Source: Pseudooceanicola antarcticus
Lineage (GTDB): Bacteria; Pseudomonadota; Alphaproteobacteria; Rhodobacterales; Rhodobacteraceae
DNA length: 64,000 nucleotides
Assembly (NCBI RefSeq): GCF_900215355.1
Contig: NZ_OBEA01000009.1
Coordinates: forward strand, 78,197-142,196
Direction: 5' to 3'
Shown here: positions 35,888 to 45,412 of the stretch, one piece after another
Numbering within the stretch: position 1 is the first letter of the stretch
Layout of the letters: each line of letters begins with the position of its first letter
Translations under genes and position numbers: made by a program
Notes under the pieces: generated by a model
The model's input: only the letters and a program-made list of their open reading frames with translations
Databases searched by the model: none
What the model was told of the DNA's origin: nothing

Positions 35888-37786
35888 TCAGGCGGGTTCG
35901 ACGGCCTCGGCCCACTCCCAGGGGTTGGCAAAGTTGCCCAAAAGCGTTCTGAGCGCGACCTCGTCGACCTCTCCGCGCCGCGCCACCTGGGCGGTCAGCC
36001 CGCGCTTCTTGTCATCTACGACCGAGACCACCTCGGCGGGCAGACCGGCCTCTGCCAGTGCCGCATTGAAGACGCGGGCGATGGCCATCTTGCGCAGTTC
36101 AGGCTTGAAGACCTTGCCCACGGCAGTCTTCGGCAGCTCGTCCATCACCTCGAGATACTTGGGGATGGCGGCGCGTTCGTGCACATGGACCTTGCAATGG
36201 GCCAGCAGCTCTTCGGTGGTGGCGCTGGAGCCGTCCACCAGCTCGACATAGACGCAGGGCAGCTCGCCCGCGCGAGTATCGGGCTGGCCGATGGCGCCGG
36301 CGAAGGCCACCGCGCTATGCGACAGCAGGGCCTCTTCGATCTCGGCAGGGTCGATGTTGTGACCACCGCGGATGATCAGGTCCTTGGCGCGGCCGGTGAT
36401 GAAGAGATAGCCATCCGCATCGAGGCGTCCGAGGTCCCCGGTGCGCAGGTAGCGGTCGTAGTGGAAGAGGTCGCGGTTCTTGGCCTCCTCGGTATAGGTC
36501 GAGCCGGCAAAGACACCGGGGTTTGCGACGCAGATCTCGCCCACCTCGTCGACCCCGCATTCACGCGGCTCACCGCTGGAGTTGTCGAGGATGCGCACGT
36601 CCGTATAGGGGAAGGGCACGCCCACGGAGCCATGCTTGCGCTCGCCCTGGTCGGGGTTGCAGGAGACCAGGCAGGTGGCCTCGGTCAGCCCGTATCCCTC
36701 CAGGATGGTCAGCCCGGCGGCGGCCTCGAAACGCTTGTAAAGCTCCACCGGCAGCGGCGCCGAGCCCGAGAAGCAGAGCTTCACCGAAGAGACATCGGCA
36801 TTCACCGGGCGCTGCATCAGCGCCGAGATGGCGGTCGGCACCGAAACGATGAAGGTGGTGCGGTAGCGTTCGCAGAGCTTCCAGAAGTTGTCGAAGACCC
36901 CGTCGCCGCGATAGCCGGCGGGCGTCGGGAAGACCACGTGGGCGCCGGACATGCAGGCCCCCATCAGCATCACGTGGCTGGCGAAGACATGGAACATGGG
37001 CAGCGGGCACATGATGCTGTCGTCTTCGGCAAAGAGCAGCGTGGCCCCGATCCAGGCATTGTAGACCAGCCCCGAATGCAGATGCCGCGCCACCTTGGGC
37101 ATGCCCGTGGTGCCGCCGGTGTGGAAATAGGCGCCAATCCGGTCGGTCTCGCTGTCGGCGAAGGTGAGCTCGGTCGGCTGCTTCGCCATCTCCTGGTTGA
37201 AGTTCTTGATATCCGCGTGGTGCCGCCCCGGCACCTTGGGCCGGATGAAGGGCACGATCCAGGACTTGGGCGGGCTCAGGTAGCGGTTCAGGTCGATCTC
37301 GAGCACCGTGTGCACGCCTGTCGCATGGCGCACCGCCTCGTAGACCTTCTGGGCCACATCGGTCTTGGGGAAGGCCTTCAGCGTCACCACCACCTTGGCC
37401 CCGGTCTCGCGCAGGATGGCCGAGATCTGCTCGGCCTCCAGCAGCGGGTTGATCGGGTTGACGATCCCGGCGGTCATGCCCCCCAGCGTCGCCACCACGG
37501 TCTCGAGCGAATTGGGCAGCACCAGCGCCACGACGTCGCTTTCGCCGATCCCCAGGGAGCGGAAGAGGTTGGCCGCCTGCCCCATCTGGGCGTGAAGCTC
37601 GGTCCAGGTGAGGGTCTGGGCAGGGTCCTTGGGGCCGGATTCCAGCTGGAACGTCACTGCCTTGTTGTTGGGATAGGATGCAGCGGTCCGCCCCACCATC
37701 TGGTAGACCGTCGTCGGAACATCCCTGGCTTCCCAGGGCATTTCCTCGGTTATCCGCTTGGCATCAGCCACACCGCCGAAGCTCAT
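35888..37786 (-). CDS. acyl-CoA synthetase (AMP-forming)
   Basis: The enzyme activates a carboxylic acid to its CoA thioester through an acyl-adenylate. The 632-residue protein shows the P-loop-like HTGGTTGMPK (223-231), the YGLTEAT adenylate motif, the hinge TGDLGRLDADGYLFITGRAK and the C-terminal catalytic lysine region (PKTAVGKVFK). ATG 37786 follows GGAGGAG at 5 nt and is preferred to the long upstream extension. Substrate is not evident; the length and the N-terminus suit medium-chain or aryl substrates. It is a single-gene unit and may supply CoA esters to the hydroxycinnamate cluster further on, but that is conjecture. Confidence 0.9.
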   Translation of the reverse strand: MSFGGVADAKRITEEMPWEARDVPTTVYQMVGRTAASYPNNKAVTFQLESGPKDPAQTLTWTELHAQMGQAANLFRSLGIGESDVVALVLPNSLETVVATLGGMTAGIVNPINPLLEAEQISAILRETGAKVVVTLKAFPKTDVAQKVYEAVRHATGVHTVLEIDLNRYLSPPKSWIVPFIRPKVPGRHHADIKNFNQEMAKQPTELTFADSETDRIGAYFHTGGTTGMPKVARHLHSGLVYNAWIGATLLFAEDDSIMCPLPMFHVFASHVMLMGACMSGAHVVFPTPAGYRGDGVFDNFWKLCERYRTTFIVSVPTAISALMQRPVNADVSSVKLCFSGSAPLPVELYKRFEAAAGLTILEGYGLTEATCLVSCNPDQGERKHGSVGVPFPYTDVRILDNSSGEPRECGVDEVGEICVANPGVFAGSTYTEEAKNRDLFHYDRYLRTGDLGRLDADGYLFITGRAKDLIIRGGHNIDPAEIEEALLSHSAVAFAGAIGQPDTRAGELPCVYVELVDGSSATTEELLAHCKVHVHERAAIPKYLEVMDELPKTAVGKVFKPELRKMAIARVFNAALAEAGLPAEVVSVVDDKKRGLTAQVARRGEVDEVALRTLLGNFANPWEWAEAVEPA

Positions 37787-38032
37787 CTTTTCTCCTCCCA
37801 TCTGCTTGCGCGCCTCCCTGCGCTTCCCGCTAGATTTTCCGGCGCTTGCCCGATGGCAAGCGTGACGCTGCGTTGACCTCCCAGAACGCCGCGTCGCCCG
37901 AAGCCTAGCATGGCGACAGGAAAAACAAGACAGAATGTCGGAGGCGGGGCCGGAATTTACCTGCCGTAACGTAAGGGAATCCAAGGTGATGGGCCCCGGC
38001 CGGAGAAGCGGCGGGCCCCGGAGCAGCGGCGG

Positions 38033-39832
38033 TCAGGCCGCGTCGGATCCGTCGGTGAACTGCAGGCGCGCCAGCCGGGCATAGAGCCCGCCCTCGGCCA
38101 CCAGCTCGTCGTGGCGGCCCTGGGCGACGATGCGCCCCTCCTCCATGACGATGATGCGGTCGGCCTGCTTCACGGTCGCCAGGCGATGCGCGATGATCAG
38201 CGTGGTCCGCCCCTGCGAGACCGTCTCGATCGCGCCCTGCACCAGCTTCTCGCTTTCCGCGTCAAGCGCGCTGGTCGCCTCGTCCAGCAGCAGCACCGGC
38301 GCGTCGCGCAGGATGGCGCGGGCGATGGCGATGCGCTGCTTCTGCCCGCCCGAGAGCATGACGCCGCGCTCGCCCACGGGGCTGTCCCAGCCCTCGGGCA
38401 GCGCCTCGATGAAGCTTTCGGCGGCGGCGGCACGGGCGGCCTCGGTCACCTCTTCGTCGCTGGCACCGGGCCAGCCGAAACGGATGTTCTCACGGGCGGA
38501 GGCGGCAAAGATCACCGGGTCCTGGGGCACCAGCGCGATGGAGCGGCGGAAGTCCACCCGCGCCATGTCGCGCAGATCCACCCCGTCCAGCAGCACCCGG
38601 CCCGAGACCGGGTCGAAGAAGCGCAGGATCAACTGGATCAGCGTCGACTTGCCCGCCCCCGAGGGGCCGACCACGGCCACGGTCTCGCCCGGCTTGATCG
38701 TCAGGTTGATCTGGTCGAGCGCCGCGGCCGCCGGGCGTGAGGGATAGAAGAAAGAGATATCCTCGAAGGTGATCTCTCCGCGAGCGGGTTCTGCGGGGGC
38801 TGAGGGTTCTGCCGGGTCGCGCACCGCGTCCTCGATCTGCAGCAGTTCGACCAGCCGCTCGGTGGCGCCCGCGGCGCGTTGCAGTTCGGACCAGATTTCC
38901 GACAGGGCGGCGACCGAGCCCGCGACCATCACCGCGTAGATGACGAATTGCACCAGCCCGCCGGTGGACATGCCGCCGCCGCGCACGTCATTTGCACCGA
39001 TCCAGAGCACGCCCACGACGCCGGCAAAGACGAGGAAGATGACGATCACCGTCAGCACGGCGCGGGTCAGGATGCGGCGCAGGGCCGAGCGGTAGCTTTC
39101 TTCGGTGACCCGGTTGAAGGCGGCGCGGCTCTGGGCCTCGTGGGTGAAGGCCTGCACCGTCTGCACCGACAGAAGCGCCTCGGAGGCATTGCCCGAGGAG
39201 GCGGCGATCCAGTCCTGGTTCTCGCGGCTGAGGCTGCGCAGGCGACGGCCCAGCGTCAGGATCGGCACCACCACCAGCGGCACGATGAGCAGCGCCAGCC
39301 CGGTCAGCTTGGCCGAGGTGAGCATCATCATCACGAAGCCGCCGAAGAAGATCAGCATGTTGCGCAGCGCGACAGAGACCGAAGAGCCGATCACAGACTG
39401 GATCAGCGTCGTGTCGGTCGTGATCCGGCTGAGGACCTCGCCGGTCATGGTCTTCTCGTAGAAGGCCGGGCTGAGCCCGATGACCCGGCCGAAGACCGCC
39501 ATGCGGATATCGGCCACCACGCGCTCGCCCAGTCTGGTGACCAGCGTGTAGCGCAGCCCCGTTCCCAGGGCGAGCAGCGCCGCGATGCCGATGGCGGCGG
39601 CGAAATACTGGTTCAGCAGCGCGGCCGAGCCGACCTCGAAGTTGTCCACCACCCGGCGCACCGCCAGCGGCAGGACCAGCGAGACCGAGGCGGTGAGCAC
39701 CAGCGCCATCAGCGCTCCGGCCAACATGCCGCGATAGGGGCTGAGGAAGGGCCAAAGCTCTGCCAGGGCGCCGACACGGCGCGAAGTCTCGCGCTCTTGC
39801 TGGCTGGGGTCGGTCACGGGGCTACGGGCCAC
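38033..39832 (-). CDS. ABC exporter, fused membrane and ATPase domains (MsbA/ABCB type)
   Basis: The 599-residue half-transporter has six membrane helices (about 35-320) and a nucleotide-binding domain with Walker A (GPSGAGKST), signature LSGGQKQR, Walker B (VLLLDEATSALD) and H-loop (IIAHRLATV). It would act as a homodimer exporting a lipid or hydrophobic compound from the cytoplasmic membrane. GTG 39832 has GGAAGGAG 5 nt upstream and is preferred to ATG 39847; the reading frame open to 40402 is not coding. Substrate unknown. It is transcribed alone, divergently from the molybdenum hydroxylase genes. Confidence 0.93.
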   Translation of the reverse strand: MARSPVTDPSQQERETSRRVGALAELWPFLSPYRGMLAGALMALVLTASVSLVLPLAVRRVVDNFEVGSAALLNQYFAAAIGIAALLALGTGLRYTLVTRLGERVVADIRMAVFGRVIGLSPAFYEKTMTGEVLSRITTDTTLIQSVIGSSVSVALRNMLIFFGGFVMMMLTSAKLTGLALLIVPLVVVPILTLGRRLRSLSRENQDWIAASSGNASEALLSVQTVQAFTHEAQSRAAFNRVTEESYRSALRRILTRAVLTVIVIFLVFAGVVGVLWIGANDVRGGGMSTGGLVQFVIYAVMVAGSVAALSEIWSELQRAAGATERLVELLQIEDAVRDPAEPSAPAEPARGEITFEDISFFYPSRPAAAALDQINLTIKPGETVAVVGPSGAGKSTLIQLILRFFDPVSGRVLLDGVDLRDMARVDFRRSIALVPQDPVIFAASARENIRFGWPGASDEEVTEAARAAAAESFIEALPEGWDSPVGERGVMLSGGQKQRIAIARAILRDAPVLLLDEATSALDAESEKLVQGAIETVSQGRTTLIIAHRLATVKQADRIIVMEEGRIVAQGRHDELVAEGGLYARLARLQFTDGSDAA

Positions 39833-40175
39833 GGCTGCTCCTTCCATCTCGCCCGCGGAGGGAAAGAAACCGGGGCCACAGGCTTCATGCCGCCCCCATG
39901 CCCGGTGGTCAAGGCGGGCCACCCGGCGACAGGCTGAAATGCCGCGCCCCGGGTGCCGGCGCAAGGCCCGCCCCCCTGCGCCCTTCGCGCCCTCCCCGCC
40001 TGCCTTCCCGCTACGCAGTGCCAGAGGAAACTTGAGATGATCGCACTTTGGTGGCTCACTGCCTCTGGCGCTTTCGTCGAAACCGTTACATTGTTCGTGC
40101 GCAAGCGAATTTACCGGGACTGCCGCGCAGCCTCGGGCAAGCAGAGAGAGGCGCCCGAAGGCGTCCGGGGACGGG
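39833..40175. other. divergent intergenic region
   Basis: These 343 nt separate the ABC exporter from the molybdenum hydroxylase genes and must hold both promoters. Short frames here overlap promoter space and show no coding bias. No operator is evident. Confidence 0.4.
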
Positions 40176-40670
40176 ATGGTGCAAGACGAGCTCACGCTCA
40201 CGCTCAATGGCCGCGCGGTGACATGCCGGGGGACAGAGGGGCTGTCGCTGCTGGATCTTCTGCGCGAAGACCTGGGGCTGAACGGGCCGAAGTACGGCTG
40301 TGGACTGGCGCAATGCGGGGCCTGCACGGTGCTGGTCGACGGCGCCCCCGCCCGCGCCTGCGTGCTGCGCGCCGAGAAGGTCGCGGGTCGCGCCGTCACC
40401 ACGCTGGAAGGGCTGGCCGATCCCGAGACCGGCGCCCTGCATCCGCTGCAACAGGCCTTCCTGACCCGCGAGGGTGCCCAGTGCGGCTACTGCCTGAACG
40501 GCATGGTGATGTCCGCCCGCGCGCTGCTGGACCGCAACCCCGACCCCTCAGAGGACGAGATCCACCAAGCCCTGCGGCACAATCTCTGCCGCTGTGGCGC
40601 ACATCTCGAGATCGTGGCCTCGGTCCGCGAAGCCGCCCGGCTGATGCGTCAGGGGGGAGACCGCACATGA
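40176..40670 (+). CDS. [2Fe-2S] subunit of a molybdenum hydroxylase
   Basis: The 164-residue protein carries two [2Fe-2S] clusters: a plant-ferredoxin type with CGLAQCGAC and the later Cys, and the family-specific CGYC...CRCG cluster (QCGYCLNGM, NLCRCGAHLE). It passes electrons from the molybdenum site to the cytochrome part of its partner. Its stop overlaps the next gene's ATG (ATGA), so subunits are made together. The arrangement matches NicA of nicotinate dehydrogenase and IorA of isoquinoline oxidoreductase. Confidence 0.93.
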   Translation: MVQDELTLTLNGRAVTCRGTEGLSLLDLLREDLGLNGPKYGCGLAQCGACTVLVDGAPARACVLRAEKVAGRAVTTLEGLADPETGALHPLQQAFLTREGAQCGYCLNGMVMSARALLDRNPDPSEDEIHQALRHNLCRCGAHLEIVASVREAARLMRQGGDRT

Positions 40671-43600
40671 CCCGCCACGCGCTTTCCGTCGGCAAGGGGG
40701 ATGACCTCTATGTCACGCTGACGCCCGAGGGTCAGGCCACGGGCTACAACGGTCACGTGGACCTCGGCACCGGCATCGAGATCGCCCTGGCCCAGATTGT
40801 CGCCGAAGAGCTGGACCTGCCGCTTTCTGCCGTCTCGATCCGTCTGGGGGATACCGCCGAGACCCCGAACCAGGGTCCGACCATCGCCTCGGAGACGATC
40901 CAGATCGCCGCCCGGCCGCTGCGCCTGGCCGCCGCCCAGGCCCGTCGCTGGCTGGTGGAGCAGGCCGCGCTGCGCCTCGGCGCAGCTGTCGCAGAGGTCG
41001 AGACCCGCGACGGCGCCTGCCACTGGTCGGGTCAGACGGTGCCCTATGCCGCCCTGCTGGAGAACCATGCCGACCGGCTGGAGCTGGACGAAGAGCACCC
41101 CGTGAAGGACCCCGCCGATTACCGTGTCGTGGGCCAGCCCGCCGGGCGCCGCGACCTGGAAGCCAAGCTGCGCGGAGAGCATGAGTTCATCCAGGATGTG
41201 CGCATCCCCGGCATGATCCACGGCCACGTGATCCGCCCGCCCTACGCAGGCCGCGACTCGGGCGATTTCATCGGTCGTTCGCTGGCAGGCTACGACGAGA
41301 GCTCGGTCAGCCACATGCCCGGCTTCCTCGGCATCCATCGAGAGGCCGATTTCCTCGCCGTCCTGGCCGAAAGCGCGCCCCAGGCGCGCGCCATCGCCGA
41401 GGCGCTGAAGGTGGACTGGCACCTGCCTCCGCCCCTGCCTGAGATGGAGCAGGTTGCTCAGACGCTCAAGCAGCACCCCTCGACCCCGCGCCTTCTGGTC
41501 GAGAGTGGAGATATCGAGAAAGGCCTGGGTGAGGCCGAGACGCGGCTCGATCGCCGCTATGTCTGGCCCTGGCACATGCATGGCTCCATCGGGCCCTCCT
41601 GCGCCGTGGCCGACTGGAACGGCGGCGCGCCGGTGGTCTGGTCCGGCACCCAGAACCCGCACATGCTGCGCGGGGATCTGGCGGTGCTGGTGGAACTGCC
41701 CGACGAGCAGATCGAGATCCGCCGCCACCAGGCCGCCGGCTGCTATGGCCGCAACTGCGCCGATGACGTGGCCGGAGATGCGCTGCTGCTGTCGCGCGCC
41801 TGCGGGCGCCCGGTCCGGGTGCAACTGACCCGCGCCCAGGAAAGCCTGTGGGAGCCCAAGGGCGCCGCCCAGCTGATGGAGATCCGGGGCGGCACCCGCG
41901 CCGGAGACCTGCATGCCTATGACTTCGCCAGCTGGTATCCCTCGAACCGGGGTCCCAACCTGGCGCTGCTGCTGACGGGCCGCATCTCGCCCGAGCCTCG
42001 GCCCGACACCATGGGCGACCGCACCGCCGTGCCGCCCTACCGCATCCCCCACAAGCGCATCCTGGCCCATGACATGGCACCCATCGTGCGCGCCTCCTGG
42101 CTGCGCGGCGTCTCGGCCCTGCCCAATACCTTCGCCCATGAGAGCTACATGGACGAGCTGGCCAATGAGGCGGGAGAGGACCCGGTGGCCTTCCGCCTGC
42201 GTCAGATGGACGATCCGCGCCAGGCCGAGCTGGTGAAGAAGACCGCCGAGGAAGCCGGCTGGGAGGCCCAATCCGGCCCCCGCCTGCGCCGCGAGGGGCG
42301 CATGGCCTACGGCCAGGGCTTCGCCTTCGCCACCTATGTGCATGGCCCCTTCCCCGGCGTGGCCGCGGCCTCTGCCGCCTGGGTTGTCGACGTGGCGGTG
42401 GATTGCGAGACCGGAGAGGTCACCCTCAGCCGCGTTTTCGTCGGCCAGGACCAGGGGCTGGTGATCAACCCCGACGGGGTGCGCCAGCAGATCCATGGCA
42501 ACGTGATCCAGACGGCGGGCCGGGTGCTGACCGAAGAGGTCTCGTTCGACGAGATCCGGGTGCGCGACCAGAGCTTTGCCGATTACCCGATCACAACCTT
42601 CCCGCAGCTGCCTGACGTGCAGACGATGATCGTCGCGCGCCCCGAGGACCCGCCCCTCGGTGTCGGCGAAAGCGCCGCCGTGCCTGCGGCTGCGGCCATC
42701 GCCAACGCGATCTTCGATGCCACCGGCGTGCGCATGCGCGAAGTGCCCTTCACGCCCGAGAAGATGCGCGCGGCCATGGGCGTCACCACGACGACCCCGA
42801 CCGCCGCCCTGCCCGCCCCGCCTAAGCCTCCGCTGAAGGCGAAGCTTGTCGCCGGGGCCATCGGTCTCATGGGGCTCGCCGGGCTGGGGGTCCTGTCCTT
42901 CCCCATGGCGCGGGCCATCGCGCCGGTGGTGCCCGCGGTGCAGAGCTCGGCGGAAGAGCTGGCGCGGGGCGAGATGTTGTTCGCGGCGGGCAACTGCGGT
43001 TCCTGCCATACCGCGCCGGGGGGCGCGCCAAACGCCGGCGGCAAACCCATCGAGACCCCCTTCGGCGTGGTGCATTCCACCAACCTGACGCCGGACCCCG
43101 AGACCGGCCTTGGCCGCTGGTCGTTCGAGGCCTTCGCCCGCGCCATGCGGCAGGGCATCAGCCGCGACGGGCGCAACCTTTACCCGGCCTTCCCCTACAG
43201 CGCCTTCGCGGGGATGGAAGAGACGGATCTGAAAGCGCTCTACGCCTATTTGCGAAACCTCGAGCCGGTCTTTGCAAAGACCCCCGAGGCGCAGATGCAG
43301 GTGCCCCGCCCGGCCATGGCAGCCTGGAACGCCCTTGCGCCGAAGCAGGAGGTTCTGACCCCCGATCCCGCACAGGATGCGCTGTGGAACCGGGGCCGCT
43401 ACCTGGTCGAGACCGTCGGCCATTGCTCGGCCTGCCACACGCCGCGCGGTGCGCTCGGGGCGCCGGATACCGCCCGCCCGCTGCAGGGCGCGATGATCCG
43501 CGACTGGTTCGCCCCCGCGCTGGCCGGCGCCGAGCCCGGCCGCCGGGGCTGGCGCGTCGAGACCCTGACCACCTATCTCGCCAGCGGCACCGCCCCCGGT

Positions 43601-44035
43601 CTCTCTTCCGCGTCGGGCCCCATGGCCGAAGTCATCGCGGGCACCTCGCAGCTGCCTGAAGAGGACCTGCGCGCCATGGCCAGCTACCTGGCCTCGCAGA
43701 TCACCGAAACCCCCGCACCGGCGCCCGAGCAAGCCCTGCCCCCGGCGCCGGACCGTATTCACCGCATCTTCGAGAGCGCCTGTGCCACCTGTCACGAGCC
43801 CGCCTTCGAGGGCATGCTGAGCGCGGCCCAGGTGCCCCTGACCATGGCGCCCGCCCTGCGCGCGCCGGGGCCCGAGACCGTGCAATCGGTGATCCGAGAC
43901 GGTCTCTCGGCGCCGCGCGGCACTGCGCTGCGTGACATGCCGGGCTTCGCCGCCGAGCTTTCCGAGACCGATATCGCTGCCATGGCGCGCTACCTGCGTG
44001 CCCGCTATGCGCCGGATCTTCCGGGCTGGCCTTAA
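40667..44035 (+). CDS. molybdopterin-binding hydroxylase fused to triheme cytochrome c (NicB/IorB-like)
   Basis: The 1122-residue protein joins a xanthine-dehydrogenase-type molybdopterin domain (residues 1-700; GHVDLGTGIEIALAQI, RRHQAAGCYGRN, the catalytic-glutamate region GVGESAAVPAAAAIANA) to a membrane helix at about 727-750 and three cytochrome c domains. Heme motifs are CGSCH (777), CSACH (920) and CATCH (1039). Such enzymes hydroxylate N-heterocycles such as nicotinate or isoquinoline, with electrons going to the membrane chain rather than to oxygen or NAD. The substrate cannot be fixed here; no XdhC-type maturation or ring-cleavage genes are adjacent. Only the small [2Fe-2S] subunit overlaps. 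Confidence 0.92.
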   Translation: MTRHALSVGKGDDLYVTLTPEGQATGYNGHVDLGTGIEIALAQIVAEELDLPLSAVSIRLGDTAETPNQGPTIASETIQIAARPLRLAAAQARRWLVEQAALRLGAAVAEVETRDGACHWSGQTVPYAALLENHADRLELDEEHPVKDPADYRVVGQPAGRRDLEAKLRGEHEFIQDVRIPGMIHGHVIRPPYAGRDSGDFIGRSLAGYDESSVSHMPGFLGIHREADFLAVLAESAPQARAIAEALKVDWHLPPPLPEMEQVAQTLKQHPSTPRLLVESGDIEKGLGEAETRLDRRYVWPWHMHGSIGPSCAVADWNGGAPVVWSGTQNPHMLRGDLAVLVELPDEQIEIRRHQAAGCYGRNCADDVAGDALLLSRACGRPVRVQLTRAQESLWEPKGAAQLMEIRGGTRAGDLHAYDFASWYPSNRGPNLALLLTGRISPEPRPDTMGDRTAVPPYRIPHKRILAHDMAPIVRASWLRGVSALPNTFAHESYMDELANEAGEDPVAFRLRQMDDPRQAELVKKTAEEAGWEAQSGPRLRREGRMAYGQGFAFATYVHGPFPGVAAASAAWVVDVAVDCETGEVTLSRVFVGQDQGLVINPDGVRQQIHGNVIQTAGRVLTEEVSFDEIRVRDQSFADYPITTFPQLPDVQTMIVARPEDPPLGVGESAAVPAAAAIANAIFDATGVRMREVPFTPEKMRAAMGVTTTTPTAALPAPPKPPLKAKLVAGAIGLMGLAGLGVLSFPMARAIAPVVPAVQSSAEELARGEMLFAAGNCGSCHTAPGGAPNAGGKPIETPFGVVHSTNLTPDPETGLGRWSFEAFARAMRQGISRDGRNLYPAFPYSAFAGMEETDLKALYAYLRNLEPVFAKTPEAQMQVPRPAMAAWNALAPKQEVLTPDPAQDALWNRGRYLVETVGHCSACHTPRGALGAPDTARPLQGAMIRDWFAPALAGAEPGRRGWRVETLTTYLASGTAPGLSSASGPMAEVIAGTSQLPEEDLRAMASYLASQITETPAPAPEQALPPAPDRIHRIFESACATCHEPAFEGMLSAAQVPLTMAPALRAPGPETVQSVIRDGLSAPRGTALRDMPGFAAELSETDIAAMARYLRARYAPDLPGWP

Positions 44036-44053
44036 GCCCAGCTCCGGCCCGGC

Positions 44054-45271
44054 TCAGCTCGCGTCGACCTCGGCCAGGATCTGGGAAAGCGCCGCTCCCA
44101 GGCGCTCGATATCCTCGTCGTCGGTCAGGTAGCTGACAGACGCGCGGCAGACCGAGCCCCGCGGCGCCTCCAGCGTGGCGAAGGGCGCAACCCGCGCGCC
44201 CATGGCCTTGACCGCGATATCGCGCTTGGCCAGCGCATGTTGCAGCTTGTCGGCGCAGATCGCGGGATGGTGGAAGGTGGTGATATGGCTCTCGGCCGGT
44301 CCGGTCTCGCGCAGCACCAGGTCCGGCACCTCGCTGAGCACCCTCCGCAATGCCTCCGAGCGCTCCAGCACCCTGTGGCGGATCTCTTCCGCGCCCAGCC
44401 GGTTGGCAAGCTTCAGCGCCGCGCCGAGACCAAGACGCAGTGCGGGCGAGAACTCATCGGCCTCGAAGCGCCCGGTATCGCTGCGCAGCACCACCTTGCC
44501 GGTGATCACATGCGCCCCGTGCAGGGTCAGGCCACGCGGTTGCAGCGCCTCCAGGAAGCCTTCGCGGACGTAGAGAAAGCCGGTGCCCTTTGGACCACGC
44601 AGGGATTTGCGCCCCGGTGCGGTCAGCACGTCGCAGCCGATGCGGGACACGTCGATGGGCAGCACGCCGGCGGCCTGGGCCGCATCGACGAAATAGGGGA
44701 TGCCATGGGCGCGGGCGATCTTGCCGATGGCCTCGACCGGGGCCGCGTGGCCCAGGTGCGCACCGATCCAGCTCACCGCGATCAGCCGCAGCTTCGGGTC
44801 GATCATGTCGGCCAGCCCCGAGATATCCATGCGGCCATCGGCCAGCTCGGGGATACGCTCGAGCCGCGCGCCGGTGCGGGCGCATTCCTGGATCAGAGTC
44901 AGGACGTTGCCGCCCCATTCCCCCGCCCCGACCAGTACCCTGTCGCCGGGCCTGAGCGTGGGCATGGCGGTGAAGGCCGCGTTCCAGCCGTCGGAATTGC
45001 CGGTGGTGAAGGCGATCTCGGAGGTATCGGCCCCGATCAGCCGGGCGGCCTCTTCGCGCGCGTCCTGGATCTCTTCGGCGACAGATGCGGCGGCGGCGCT
45101 GGCATCCTGTCGCAGCTCGCGCGCCAGGTGTTCCTGCAGGACCTCGGCCACCTCAAAGGGCAGAAGCCCGCTGCCCGCCGTGTTGAAATGCACCACACCC
45201 GGTAGGGCCGGAGTCGCCTTGCGCAGCGCCTCTACGTCCATGCCGGACGGCGCGATGAAACCAGAATACAT
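44054..45271 (-). CDS. class V aminotransferase (PLP-dependent)
   Basis: The 405-residue fold-type I enzyme shows HFNTAGSGLLP near the N-terminus, PLP-binding Asp196 in YFVDAAQAAG and the Schiff-base Lys222 in TAPGRKSLRGPKG. It resembles cysteine desulfurase/isopenicillin-epimerase-like aminotransferases of unknown substrate. It converges on the molybdenum hydroxylase gene with 18 nt between stops. Sulfuration of the Mo cofactor is a tempting role because class V enzymes do this (MocD-like), but neighbourhood is the only support. ATG 45271 is kept; 45241 is an alternative. Confidence 0.85.
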   Translation of the reverse strand: MYSGFIAPSGMDVEALRKATPALPGVVHFNTAGSGLLPFEVAEVLQEHLARELRQDASAAAASVAEEIQDAREEAARLIGADTSEIAFTTGNSDGWNAAFTAMPTLRPGDRVLVGAGEWGGNVLTLIQECARTGARLERIPELADGRMDISGLADMIDPKLRLIAVSWIGAHLGHAAPVEAIGKIARAHGIPYFVDAAQAAGVLPIDVSRIGCDVLTAPGRKSLRGPKGTGFLYVREGFLEALQPRGLTLHGAHVITGKVVLRSDTGRFEADEFSPALRLGLGAALKLANRLGAEEIRHRVLERSEALRRVLSEVPDLVLRETGPAESHITTFHHPAICADKLQHALAKRDIAVKAMGARVAPFATLEAPRGSVCRASVSYLTDDEDIERLGAALSQILAEVDAS

Positions 45272-45412
45272 TCGGTACTACCCCAGGGGATCATAAACGT
45301 CACCTTACTCGGGATAGTTCACGCGATGGACCAACCGGGATCAAGAACCTTTTGGATTTATCTTTTCTTCCCGGTCGATCCAAAGCGCTTTCAGCCCTCC
45401 ACGGGCCGGTTG

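Noticed and set aside
40649..43885. 1078-codon frame opposite the molybdenum hydroxylase
   Set aside because: Antisense shadow; every key motif is on the plus strand.
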